DNA from: Actinobacteria bacterium OV320
GTDB taxonomy: Bacteria; Actinomycetota; Actinomycetes; Streptomycetales; Streptomycetaceae
Length of the DNA: 64,000 nucleotides
NCBI GenBank assembly: GCA_001298545.1
Contig: LJCX01000028.1
Location: 434,001-498,000, forward strand
Direction of reading: 5' to 3'
The notes under the pieces were generated by a model. That model was given only the letters and a program-made list of their open reading frames with translations. It was not told the DNA's origin and did not search any database. Every line of letters begins with the position of its first letter. The stretch's first letter is position 1. The position numbers and the translations under genes were made by a program. Below are positions 18,433 through 26,435 of the stretch, piece by piece.

Positions 18433-18603
18433 GTGCCCGGACGCCCATCCGCACGCCCTTTCGCGCCCTATGTCAGGGCCGTCGCCGCGGCCGTCCTGAC
18501 CGTGACGGCCCTGATCACCGCGGCCAACGCGGGCCCCGCCAGAGCGACGGACGCCGGTCCCGCCGCCCCGACGTCCCGGCACGAGACGGCGGAGCGCCGC
18601 TAG
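18433..18603 (+). CDS. Small secreted peptide divergent from XRE-TPR regulator
   Basis: A 56-codon frame starts at GTG 18433 with GAGG 5 nt upstream and ends at TAG 18601. It encodes a basic N-terminus (MPGRPSARPFAPYVR), a hydrophobic core (AVAAAVLTVTALITAANA) and a signal-peptidase-like ARA site. The predicted mature tail is about 18 residues, TDAGPAAPTSRHETAERR. No family is recognised. Its size, export signal and divergent placement against an HTH-TPR regulator across a palindrome make it a candidate signalling peptide; a simple small secreted protein is the alternative. Confidence 0.65.
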   Translation: MPGRPSARPFAPYVRAVAAAVLTVTALITAANAGPARATDAGPAAPTSRHETAERR

Positions 18604-18679
18604 GGCCTGCCGCCGGGCTCCTCGGACTCCCCCGCCCGGCCGTCGTCGGCGGCGGCGGCCGCCTCGTCGCCGGGACGGC

Positions 18680-20539
18680 TCAGCCCTGCGTCTGAAGCTG
18701 CCGCAACTGCTGCCTGACGTGGTCCAGCGCGCCCTCGCGGCGGCCCGGTACCCGGCCGCGCAGCCGCGCGATCTCGGGACCCAGCGCGCGGGCCCGCGAG
18801 ACGTCGGGGATCCGCCCCCACTGGTGGTGCGCCCGGTCGACCGCCGCCTCCACGGAGGGCGCGTCGACCGGCTGCCCGGCCTCCAGCCGGGCGACGGCGA
18901 CCGCCATCCAGGTACGGCAACTGCGCTCGGCGTCCCCCGCGAACATCGCCAGATCCGCCCGCACCTCACCCCAGTGCAACGCCTCCTCGGACCCGACCCC
19001 CCACGAAACGGCGGCCGCCTGCTCCAGCCGAGCGGCAAGAACATCGGCATCACCGTGCCGCCCGTCCCGCACGGCAGTGGAGATGGCGACGTGGGGATCG
19101 GCAGGTATGCCGGGGACGGCAGATGCGCCGGGGTCGGTGGGCGCGCCAGGGACACCGGGGTCGGCAGATGCGCCGAGGTCGGCAGATGCGCCAGGCACGC
19201 CAGGGTCGGCAGATGCGCTGGAGTCGGTGGGCACGCCGGGGCCGCCTGAAGTGGTGGGCGCGCCAGGGACGCCAGGTACGTCAGAAGTGGCAGGGGTGGC
19301 CGAGGCGAGAGGTGCGGCCGGGGCGGTGGCGGATACGCCGCGAGCCGCGGGTACGGCCGAAGCGAGAGGTTTTCCCGAGGCGGCGGACACGCCGGGAGCG
19401 TCGGGCACGGCCGAGGCGAGGGGTGCACCCGAGGCCATGGAGGCGCCTGACACGGCAGGTACTCCGGAAGCGGCGGGTGCGAGGGACGCGAGGGGTGCAC
19501 GCGAGGCGCCAGGTTCGGCGAACGCGGCAGGCACGCCCGGAGTCGGCGGGGCAAGGGACGCCAGAGGTGCACGCGAGGCGCCAGGATCTCCGGAAGCCAC
19601 CGGCACTCCGGAAGCCACCGGTGCAAGCGACGCCAGGGAGGCGAGCGAGGCACCAGGATCGCCCGGCGCGGCAGCCACGCCCGGAGCCACCGGTGCGACC
19701 GACGCCAGAGGTGCACGCGAGGCGACGGGTGCGCCGGACGCGGCAAGCGCGCCGGGAGCCGTCGGGCCCGCCGGCTCCAGGGGTGGACGCGAGACGCCAG
19801 GTTCGGCGAACGCGGCAGGCACGCCCGGAGTCGGCGGGGCAAAGGACGTCAGGGGTGCATGGGTGGCGGCAGGCGCGCGGGAGGTGGTGGGGGTGGACCA
19901 CGGGGTGAGTACCAGGTCGCCCACCTCGCCGTCTCCCGCGATGCGGGCCAGCGCCGCCTGGTGCAACCGCTCGACCGCCGGACGGCCTCCGCTGCGCAGT
20001 ATCGTCGCGACCGCTCTCATGTACGAGGGCGCGGCGACTGCCCGGCGGCCCGGCGGCGGCGCGATCCGCCCGTAGACGGCGGCCGCGGGCCCGCAGTCCA
20101 GAGTGTTCCCCCGCAGCCAGTCCCAGGTCTCCGGGTCCGCGCGCAGATCGAGCACCAGGGTCGTGGAGCCGGGCGCCCGCAGCCGCAGCTCCTCCCGGAA
20201 CCAGTGCCACGGGAACGCCGTGTACCGCACGGTCGGGGGCGTCGTACGGGCGAGCGCCAGGTGAGGAAGCCGTTGCCGCCGGTCGAGCTGGAGCTGACCC
20301 GCGACGAACAGGGTGAGCGGCCCGGGGGCCACCGCGGCGGCCCGCAGCCGGGTGAGAACGGCCTGTGGATCCAGCGGATCGGCGAGTTCCACGACGTTCG
20401 CGGTGTCGGTGCCGGCCAGCACGGGAGGTGGCACGGCCGCGAGGACGGGGAGCACGGAGGCCGCGTCCACCAGACATCCCTTGCCCATGGGCGAGGCCGC
20501 GAGCAGCAGCACGGTTCCGGGCATGGTCCCCTCCCGCAT
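18680..20539 (-). CDS. Repeat-expanded protein of unknown function with degenerate caspase-like N-terminus
   Basis: The 619-aa product has three parts. Residues 1-205 look like an alpha/beta domain with hydrophobic strands GPLTLFVAGQLQ and STTLVLDLRADPETW separated by HLALARTTPPTVRYTAFPWH. The spacing recalls the two active-site strands of caspase-like folds, but the catalytic His and Cys are not in place, so the resemblance is speculative. Residues about 215-500 are a Pro/Ala/Gly/Ser repeat region, and the last 120 residues are helical with a conserved EALHWGEVRADLAMFAGDAERS. Two ATG starts, 20539 and 20524, each follow the same duplicated GGGAGGGGACC ribosome site. No function can be assigned. 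Confidence 0.75.
   Translation of the reverse strand: MREGTMPGTVLLLAASPMGKGCLVDAASVLPVLAAVPPPVLAGTDTANVVELADPLDPQAVLTRLRAAAVAPGPLTLFVAGQLQLDRRQRLPHLALARTTPPTVRYTAFPWHWFREELRLRAPGSTTLVLDLRADPETWDWLRGNTLDCGPAAAVYGRIAPPPGRRAVAAPSYMRAVATILRSGGRPAVERLHQAALARIAGDGEVGDLVLTPWSTPTTSRAPAATHAPLTSFAPPTPGVPAAFAEPGVSRPPLEPAGPTAPGALAASGAPVASRAPLASVAPVAPGVAAAPGDPGASLASLASLAPVASGVPVASGDPGASRAPLASLAPPTPGVPAAFAEPGASRAPLASLAPAASGVPAVSGASMASGAPLASAVPDAPGVSAASGKPLASAVPAARGVSATAPAAPLASATPATSDVPGVPGAPTTSGGPGVPTDSSASADPGVPGASADLGASADPGVPGAPTDPGASAVPGIPADPHVAISTAVRDGRHGDADVLAARLEQAAAVSWGVGSEEALHWGEVRADLAMFAGDAERSCRTWMAVAVARLEAGQPVDAPSVEAAVDRAHHQWGRIPDVSRARALGPEIARLRGRVPGRREGALDHVRQQLRQLQTQG
19080..19860. repeat. Low-complexity Ala/Pro/Gly/Ser-coding repeat block
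   Basis: About 780 bp inside the preceding gene consist of diverged repeats encoding units such as GVPAAFAEPGASRAPLASLA. A 48-bp segment at 19507-19554 recurs identically at 19795-19842 (offset 288 bp), which implies recent duplication. Copy-number variation between strains is likely. Confidence 0.85.
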
Positions 20540-20705
20540 GGTCCCCTCCCCTGTCGATCACGTACCTCAGCACCGTAACCGCTGCGGGTGCAAAGGGGAC
20601 CCTCAGCCCTGCAAACGTCCCCCTACGGGGCCTTCGTCGACCGGGACACAGGCTGCCCCGGCGGCACAGGCGTCCCAGCTGCCCCGGCGGCACAAGCTGC
20701 ACCGG

Positions 20706-21998
20706 CTACCCCGGCGCCCCCGTTGCTCCCGTCGCCCCCAGCTCCCCTGGCGGCACAGGCACCCCCGTCACCCCCGGCCGCACAGGCGTCGCCGGTCGCA
20801 CCGCGAAGACCGTCGTGTCGTCGGCGAGACGCCCTCGGCAGTGCCGCAGCGTGCCGTCCCGTACGAAGGCCACCAGCCGGCCCGGTTCGGCGGTCCGCGG
20901 ATCGCGGGCGAGGCCGGCCGCGACCTCCTCGGCCAGCGGATAGAACTCACCGGCGCCGTCCCGCGCCTCGGTCACCCCGTCGGTGACCAGCAGGAGCGTC
21001 TCGCCGGGGGCCACGGCCACCCGCAGCACCGGCGGGGGCCCGGCGTCCGGCGCGACGAGCTCGCCGAGGCCGAGCGGGAGTCCGTCCCCGTTCGGCAGGG
21101 CCCGTACTCCCTGCGGCCCGCCGACCGCGAGCGTCGGCTCGTGCCCGAAGCCGACGATCTCGACCACGCCCGGCTCCCCCACGGCCACCTCGTTCTCCCC
21201 CTCCACGCCGGTCCCCCGACCCGGGAACCCGATCAGCACCGCCGTGGCGAACCGGTCGCCGTCCGCCCACCCGAGGGCCGCGGTGTGCGCACGGTGCCGT
21301 CGCATCCGGGTCTCCAGCCGGCCGGCCACGGTCGCCAGATCCGCCTCGTGGTACGCGGCCTCGCGGAAGGTGCCCAGCAGCGCGGCCGCCGCCTCCACCG
21401 CGCCCAGCCCCTTGCCCTGGACGTCACCGAGGAGGACCCGGGTGCCGTGCGGACCTGGCTGGATGTCGTAGAAGTCGCCGCCCACCCGGGCCTCGGCGTC
21501 GGCGGCCAGATAGACCGCCGCGTGGTCGAGGCCGCCCCAGCGCGGCGGCAGCGGACGCAGCACCGTACGGCGGGTCGTCTCGGCGATGTTCATCATGTGC
21601 AGCATCCGCCGCTCGGCGCGCACCCGGACCGACGCGGCCAGCACGGACAGCACACCGCCGACCAGCACCAGCACGAAGTCGGCCGCGCCCTCCCGGTACT
21701 CGGACGGCCAGGCGGCGTCGCTGGTGGCGTAGGTGAGCAGGGCGAGCACCGCGAAGAGCGCCGTCGTCCACACCCCGCAGAGCGCGGCGGCGATGGCGGC
21801 GACGAAGACGCACCAGGAGACGATGCGGAACTCGCCGGTGGTGTGGAAGTCGGCGTAGGTGATGGCGACGAGCATCACCAGCGGCACGAGCCAGGTGACG
21901 CTGCGGCCGCGGATCTGGAGCAGCTGGTGCCGCTGAAGGACGTCCCGGCGCCGGGCCCGCGGAAAGCGGTCGCGCAGGCCGTGACCGCCGGACTCCAT
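20706..21998 (-). CDS. Membrane PP2C-type (SpoIIE) serine phosphatase
   Basis: The 430-aa protein has four or five N-terminal membrane helices (residues about 30-140). A SpoIIE/PP2C phosphatase domain follows from about residue 165, with metal-binding motifs VGGDFYDIQPGPHGTRVLLG, DVQGKGLGAVE, LLLVTDGVTEARD and the terminal DDTTVFAVRP. Such proteins dephosphorylate anti-anti-sigma factors in partner-switching. ATG at 21998 is assumed; no clear ribosome site is seen. The C-terminal 20 residues are a repeat (VPVPPGELGATGATGAPG), and related repeat sequence continues in frame beyond the stop. It lies 167 bp upstream, on the same strand, of the repeat-rich unknown protein. Confidence 0.9.
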   Translation of the reverse strand: MESGGHGLRDRFPRARRRDVLQRHQLLQIRGRSVTWLVPLVMLVAITYADFHTTGEFRIVSWCVFVAAIAAALCGVWTTALFAVLALLTYATSDAAWPSEYREGAADFVLVLVGGVLSVLAASVRVRAERRMLHMMNIAETTRRTVLRPLPPRWGGLDHAAVYLAADAEARVGGDFYDIQPGPHGTRVLLGDVQGKGLGAVEAAAALLGTFREAAYHEADLATVAGRLETRMRRHRAHTAALGWADGDRFATAVLIGFPGRGTGVEGENEVAVGEPGVVEIVGFGHEPTLAVGGPQGVRALPNGDGLPLGLGELVAPDAGPPPVLRVAVAPGETLLLVTDGVTEARDGAGEFYPLAEEVAAGLARDPRTAEPGRLVAFVRDGTLRHCRGRLADDTTVFAVRPATPVRPGVTGVPVPPGELGATGATGAPG

Positions 21999-22156
21999 GA
22001 GGTCAGCGAAACACGGGGGCGCGGCGCCCGCATCCGGGAACCGGTGGACGAACCCGGCGGACGAACCCGGTGAAGGAACCCGGTGCACCCGACTTGCCAC
22101 CGCCCCCGCCCAGGTGTGCCCTGGAAGGCGGGGGGCGAGGAGAGAGGAGTCCTCTC

Positions 22157-22603
22157 ATGGCTCATGCGGCACCCGCGTCAGGCACACGGACACCGTCCGC
22201 ACGGTCCCGTACGCCCGATGTCTTCAGCGAACGGGCCCACCGGGCCGCGGAGTGGACGACACCCGTGGCACTGGGGCTCGTCTACGGCTACTGGGTCGCG
22301 GCCAACAACCGCTCCGGAGGCCCCATCACCGGCTGGAACCTGCTGCTCGGTTTCGTGAGCGCGATCGTGTTCGCGGCCCTGTGGACGGGCATCCACGCCC
22401 TGGCCCCACACATGCGGCGCGAGCTGCACGCCCTGCTGTGGACGGCGTTCGCCGGCTGCGCCTTCGGCTTCCTCTACAGCCAGACCGGCGCGACCGTCCT
22501 GCGTTCCGTGGGGATGTCCCTGGCCATCTCGGCGGGCGTCTTCCTGACGCTGTTCTACCGCTTCTACACGCAGGAGGACGCGGCGGGCAAACGTATCCGC
22601 TGA
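22157..22603 (+). CDS. Small integral membrane protein, hypothetical
   Basis: A 148-aa protein has a charged N-terminus of about 35 residues and four hydrophobic segments (ALGLVYGYWVAA, LLLGFVSAIVFAALWTGIHAL, ALLWTAFAGCAFGFLY, VGMSLAISAGVFLTLFYRFY). It ends YTQEDAAGKRIR. The family is common in Streptomyces but has no known role. ATG at 22157 follows AGGAG, which is embedded in a short hairpin (22142-22156) that could limit translation. A strong terminator follows. Confidence 0.82.
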   Translation: MAHAAPASGTRTPSARSRTPDVFSERAHRAAEWTTPVALGLVYGYWVAANNRSGGPITGWNLLLGFVSAIVFAALWTGIHALAPHMRRELHALLWTAFAGCAFGFLYSQTGATVLRSVGMSLAISAGVFLTLFYRFYTQEDAAGKRIR

Positions 22604-22636
22604 TCCGCCCACCGCAGGCGTCCGCGCAAGGACGCA

Positions 22637-22670
22637 CACGGGCCCCGGCGTTGTGACGCCGGGGCCCGTG
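22637..22670. terminator. 14-bp stem GC hairpin terminator between convergent genes
   Basis: CACGGGCCCCGGCG at 22637-22650 pairs exactly with 22657-22670 around a TTGTGA loop. It lies between the small membrane protein gene and the opposite-strand SH3-like protein gene and can serve both. Confidence 0.85.
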
Positions 22671-22689
22671 CCTTCCCTCATCCCTCCAC

Positions 22690-23226
22690 TCACCGGCCGA
22701 CCGGGACCCACTCCCAGTCACCCGACGAGGTTCCTGATGCTCCGGAGGTGCTGACGCTCCAGGAGCCGGAGAAGCTGAACGTCACGGAGGCCGAGACGCT
22801 GACCGACACGTTGGTGAACGGGTCGTCCCAGTTGATCCAGTCGCCGTCCTTCCACCGCGGGCACGGATCGGCGCAGTCGGGCACCCGCGCGCCGCCGGTG
22901 TCCACGAAGGCGGCGCTCGCCCAGCCCTGGGAGCCGAAGAGCCAGTACCAGTCCGGGTTGCCGTTGACGCTCTGCCCCTTGACCCTGCACTGCACACGGT
23001 CGTGACTGCCGGGCGCGAGCGTCGCGACGACGGGCGAGCGGGTGGTGGGGTCCTGTCGCACACTCAGCTCGGAGCGGGAGACGACGGTGCCCCTGATCGA
23101 GCCGTTCCCGTCGCCGCCGCTGGTCGAAGGGGCTGCCGCCGCCGTGGTTCCGAGGGTCGCCCCGGCGAGGGTGCCACCGGTGAGCAGGGCCGCGGCCAGA
23201 GTCCGCAGGGCCAAAGTGGTGCGCAT
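22690..23226 (-). CDS. Secreted SH3-like domain protein
   Basis: A 178-aa exported protein has a signal peptide (MRTTLALRTLAAALLTGGTL ... TTAAAA). A bacterial SH3-type domain follows, with SELSVRQDPTTRSPVVATLAPG and WYWLFGSQGWASAAFVDTGG. Four cysteines (QCRVKG, PDCADPCPRW) may form disulfides, and the C-terminus is a Ser/Gly-rich beta segment ending EWVPVGR. Bacterial SH3 domains usually bind cell-wall peptides. ATG at 23226 has a strong GGAGG 6 nt upstream. It is probably monocistronic. Confidence 0.87.
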   Translation of the reverse strand: MRTTLALRTLAAALLTGGTLAGATLGTTAAAAPSTSGGDGNGSIRGTVVSRSELSVRQDPTTRSPVVATLAPGSHDRVQCRVKGQSVNGNPDWYWLFGSQGWASAAFVDTGGARVPDCADPCPRWKDGDWINWDDPFTNVSVSVSASVTFSFSGSWSVSTSGASGTSSGDWEWVPVGR

Positions 23227-23369
23227 GATCGACCTCCTTCTCCCCAGAACCAGGAAACACCCGTTCGGGTGAACCCTCCACCGGAGCGCGTCGCGAGGCC
23301 TGCGCGGGACGCCACCCGGACGGCCGCCATGGGCTCGCGTTCCCCGCCCGGACCCCGTTGCCTGGAGGG

Positions 23370-24278
23370 GTGTCCCCAAGCCTGCGGACCGCCCTCTCGG
23401 CCGTCCTCGTCGCGCTGTCCTGCCTGCTCGTGCCGATCAGCGCGCTCGCGGCCTGGGCGGCGTACGGCCTCACCGACACCCGCGGCTATGTCGCCACGAT
23501 GGCGCCGCTCGCCTCCGACCCCGCCGTACGGAACGCCGTCGCGGAAACGGTGGGTGACGGAGTGGCACGCGAGGCCGGGCTGAACCCGCTCTTCCTGCGG
23601 GACGCGGTCCGCTCCTTCACCGCGACCCGCGCCTACCGCACGGCCTGGGACGCGGGCAACGAGGCGGCCCACACGGCCGTCATGAGAGCGCTGAACGACG
23701 AGAGCGCCGACCGCGACTCCCACCCGGTGACCATGGACCTCGCGACCGTCACCTCGCCGCTGAAACGTCAACTGACCGCCGACCACGTGCCGTTCGCCGA
23801 CCGCGTGCCGGTGGAGCACACCCGGGTCGCACTCCTCCCGCCAGCTGGACTGGCCGCTCTCCGGAAGGGCTACCACGTGCTCCACGTAGCCGGATTCTGG
23901 CTGCCCCTGGCAGCCGTCGTGTTCGCGATGGCCGGTATCTCCCTGGCGGTCTCCCGCCGCCGGGCGGTCACGGCGACGGCCCTCGGCACCGCCCTGGGCG
24001 GCGCGTTGCTGGGTCTCGCCGTCGCGATCGCCCGCCGCCTGACCCTCTCCGACCTCCCCGACGAGGCCCACCGCCCGGCCGCGGGCGCGGTGTACGACGC
24101 CCTCACCGCGACCCTGCGGACGGCCTCCTGGCTGCTGCTCGCGCTGGGCCTGACGGTGGCGGCGGCGACCTGGCTCATCCGCCGCCACTCCCCGGCGGTC
24201 CGCCTGCTGCGACGGCGGCGAGTGTGCGCAGCGCCCGTGCCAACTCCTCCTCCGGAGCCGACGCGAGTCCGAGTCTGA
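23370..24278 (+). CDS. Integral membrane protein of unknown function
   Basis: The roughly 302-aa product has an N-terminal helix (LSAVLVALSCLLVPISALAA), an extracytoplasmic domain of about 130 residues beginning LTDTRGYVATMAPLASDP and containing FTATRAYRTAWDAGN, and then three C-terminal helices. This layout matches actinobacterial membrane proteins annotated only as hypothetical. The start is uncertain: TTG 23358 and GTG 23370 are both in frame, and the nearest GGAGG is too close to the GTG. The C-terminal 35 codons overlap the convergent MocR gene by 104 bp. Confidence 0.75.
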   Translation: MSPSLRTALSAVLVALSCLLVPISALAAWAAYGLTDTRGYVATMAPLASDPAVRNAVAETVGDGVAREAGLNPLFLRDAVRSFTATRAYRTAWDAGNEAAHTAVMRALNDESADRDSHPVTMDLATVTSPLKRQLTADHVPFADRVPVEHTRVALLPPAGLAALRKGYHVLHVAGFWLPLAAVVFAMAGISLAVSRRRAVTATALGTALGGALLGLAVAIARRLTLSDLPDEAHRPAAGAVYDALTATLRTASWLLLALGLTVAAATWLIRRHSPAVRLLRRRRVCAAPVPTPPPEPTRVRV

Positions 24279-25560
24279 CCGCGTCCGGGGTGCGGTGCGG
24301 GTCGACGGCGAAGGCGGTCCCCGGGGTCACGGCGATGCCGTGCGCGGCGGCCGCGGCGGTGAAGGTGTCGGCCCGCCAGGGCGCGGGCAGCTCCCACCAG
24401 GCGAAGTAGGCGCGCGGATCGGTCCGTACCGCGCCCACCGCGCCCACCGTGCCCACCGCTCCCTGCTCGCCGAGGTGTGCGGTCAGGTGCTCGGTGAGGA
24501 TCGCCTGGCGCCGGGCCGCGTCCGCCTGCTTCTCCTCGACGAGCCGGCGCACCACCCCGTCCGCCGTCCACCGCACGGCCGCCTCCAGCGCGAACCGTCC
24601 CGCGCTCCATCCGCCGGACCGCACCGCCGCCCCCACGGCCTCCGCCCGGCCCTCCGGTACGACGAGGAAGCCGACGGTCAGCCCCGGCGCGACCCGCTTG
24701 GAGAGCCCGTCGACGACATGGGTCAGCCCCGGAGCGTGCGCGGCGAACGCGGCGGCGTCCGGGCGGAGAAAGGACCAGATGCGGTCCTCGACGACCGGCA
24801 GCCCCAACGCGACGACGAGGTCGCCCAGTTCGCCCCGCCGCCGCTCGCTCATGGTCGAGGACGTCGGGTTGTGGAGCGTCGGCTGAAGGTAGAGGGCGGA
24901 GAGCGGAGCGGCCCGGTGGACGGCGGCGAGGGCGTCCGGCCGTACTCCTTCCGCATCACCCGGGAGCGGGACGAGAACCACCCCCAGCCGTCCGGCGATC
25001 TCCTTGACCAGCGGATACGTCAGCTCCTCCACGCCGACCCGGCCGCCCGGCCGGACCAGGGAGGCGAGGGCGGCGGCGATGGCCTGCCGGGCGTTGCCGG
25101 TGAACAGCAGCTGGGCGGGGTCCGGCCGCCAGCCGGGCACGGCGAGCAGCCGGGCGGCGCTCTCGCGGGCGGCCGCGGTCCCGTCGGCGGCGCCCGGACG
25201 CATGGCCTCCGTCAGCACGTCGGCCCGCAGCAGCGGCGCGAGGGAGGCCGCGACGAGCTCCGACTGCCCTGCGGCCGAGGGGTAGTTGAGCTCGAGGTTG
25301 ACGGGCGCGGAGGTGGCCGTCTCGATGAGCGCCCGCCCCTGCGCGACGGCCGGCGCGGCCCGCACGAAGGTCCCTCGCCCCACCTCTCCCACCACCAGGC
25401 CACGCCGCACGAGTTCGCCGTAGACCCGTCCGGCCGTGGAGGGCGCGATGCGGTGCCGCCGGGCGAACCACCGTTGCGGGGGCAGCTGTTGGCCGGGGCC
25501 GAGCCGTCCGGTGACGATGTCCTCGGCGATGCGGTCGGCGATGAGCCGGAAGTCGGCCAT
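24175..25560 (-). CDS. MocR-family regulator (GntR HTH fused to PLP aminotransferase-like domain)
   Basis: The 461-aa protein begins with a GntR winged helix (about residues 5-70: LPPQRWFARRHRIAPSTAGR, VYGELVRRGLVVGEVGRGTF). It continues into a fold-type I aminotransferase-like domain with NARQAIAAALASLVRPGG and YLQPTLHNPTSST. The PLP lysine is probably in VDGLSKRVAPGL near residue 285. MocR regulators bind an amine or PLP adduct and control a neighbouring gene. ATG at 25560 follows CAGGAG. It is divergent from an alpha/beta hydrolase with paired direct repeats between them. An internal GAVGTVGAVGAV run near the C-terminus reflects a short DNA repeat. Confidence 0.92.
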   Translation of the reverse strand: MADFRLIADRIAEDIVTGRLGPGQQLPPQRWFARRHRIAPSTAGRVYGELVRRGLVVGEVGRGTFVRAAPAVAQGRALIETATSAPVNLELNYPSAAGQSELVAASLAPLLRADVLTEAMRPGAADGTAAARESAARLLAVPGWRPDPAQLLFTGNARQAIAAALASLVRPGGRVGVEELTYPLVKEIAGRLGVVLVPLPGDAEGVRPDALAAVHRAAPLSALYLQPTLHNPTSSTMSERRRGELGDLVVALGLPVVEDRIWSFLRPDAAAFAAHAPGLTHVVDGLSKRVAPGLTVGFLVVPEGRAEAVGAAVRSGGWSAGRFALEAAVRWTADGVVRRLVEEKQADAARRQAILTEHLTAHLGEQGAVGTVGAVGAVRTDPRAYFAWWELPAPWRADTFTAAAAAHGIAVTPGTAFAVDPHRTPDAVRLGLASAPEEELARALRTLAAVAAGGPPGSGGG

Positions 25561-25580
25561 GGGGACTCCTGGAGCCAGAG

Positions 25581-25614
25581 ATTGCACCGAGAGCAAAGAT
25601 CTTATTGCACCGAG
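25581..25614. promoter_or_regulatory. Direct-repeat operator for MocR (ATTGCACCGAG x2)
   Basis: ATTGCACCGAG occurs at 25581-25591 and again, identically, at 25604-25614, a 23-bp period (about two helical turns), with AAGATCTT between. The pair lies in the 81-bp divergent gap between the MocR gene and the hydrolase gene. Direct repeats spaced by about two turns are typical MocR binding sites. Confidence 0.75.
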
Positions 25615-25641
25615 AAGACGGCCCGCCCTACTGTCGCTCCC

Positions 25642-26424
25642 ATGGCACCCTTCCTCGCATACGAGGACAAAGGCGCGGATACGCCCCCGGCGCTCCCCCT
25701 CGTCCTCGTCCACGGCCACCCCTTCGACCACACCATGTGGGCCCCGCAGATCGAGGCGTTCTCCACCACCCGCCGGGTGATCGCCCCCGACCTGCGCGGC
25801 TACGGCGCGTCCCCGGTGGTCCCCGGCATCACGCTGCTCTCCGACTTCACCCAGGACATCACGGCGCTCCTGGACGAACTGAAGGTGGAGACGTTCGTGC
25901 TGGCCGGGCAGTCGATGGGCGGCCAGATCGCGATGGACATCGTCCGGCAGTTCCCCGACCGCGTCCGGGGTCTGGTCCTCGCCGACACCTTCCCGGCCCC
26001 GGAGACCCCCGGCGGCAGACTGGCGCGCAACGAGATGGCCGACCGGCTGCTCGCGGAGGGCATGCGGGGCTACGCCGACGAGGTCCTGGAGAAGATGGTC
26101 GCCCCCTACGCGGCCCCCGAGGTGAAGGCCCACGTCCACCGCATGATGACGTCGGCGCCTCCCGAGGGCGCCGCCGCCGCACTGCGGGGCCGCGCCGAAC
26201 GCCCCGACTACCGGCCCCTGTTGGCCCGCGTCCGCGTCCCCGCCCTGGTCGTGGTCGGCGAGGACGACGAGTACACCCCCGTCTCGGACGCGGAGGCCAT
26301 GCACGCGGCGCTCCCGCACTCCGAGCTGCGGATCGTCGAAGGCGCGGCCCACCTGCCGAACCTGGAGCGGGCGGGCGAGTTCAACAGGGTGTTGGCGGAG
26401 TTCCTGGCGAAGACCGGGGCGTAG
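25642..26424 (+). CDS. Alpha/beta hydrolase, MocR-controlled
   Basis: A 260-aa alpha/beta hydrolase has the oxyanion motif LVHGHPFDHTMW, nucleophile elbow GQSMGGQ (Ser about 95), an acidic residue in VVGEDDEYTP and a His in EGAAHLPNLE. The length and motifs resemble cofactor-free esterases, perhydrolases and 3-oxoadipate enol-lactonase-like enzymes. It is cytoplasmic. The start ATG at 25642 has only a weak ribosome site. The divergent MocR regulator and its repeats suggest substrate-dependent control; the substrate is unknown. Confidence 0.9.
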   Translation: MAPFLAYEDKGADTPPALPLVLVHGHPFDHTMWAPQIEAFSTTRRVIAPDLRGYGASPVVPGITLLSDFTQDITALLDELKVETFVLAGQSMGGQIAMDIVRQFPDRVRGLVLADTFPAPETPGGRLARNEMADRLLAEGMRGYADEVLEKMVAPYAAPEVKAHVHRMMTSAPPEGAAAALRGRAERPDYRPLLARVRVPALVVVGEDDEYTPVSDAEAMHAALPHSELRIVEGAAHLPNLERAGEFNRVLAEFLAKTGA

Positions 26425-26435
26425 CCTTCGGCGGG

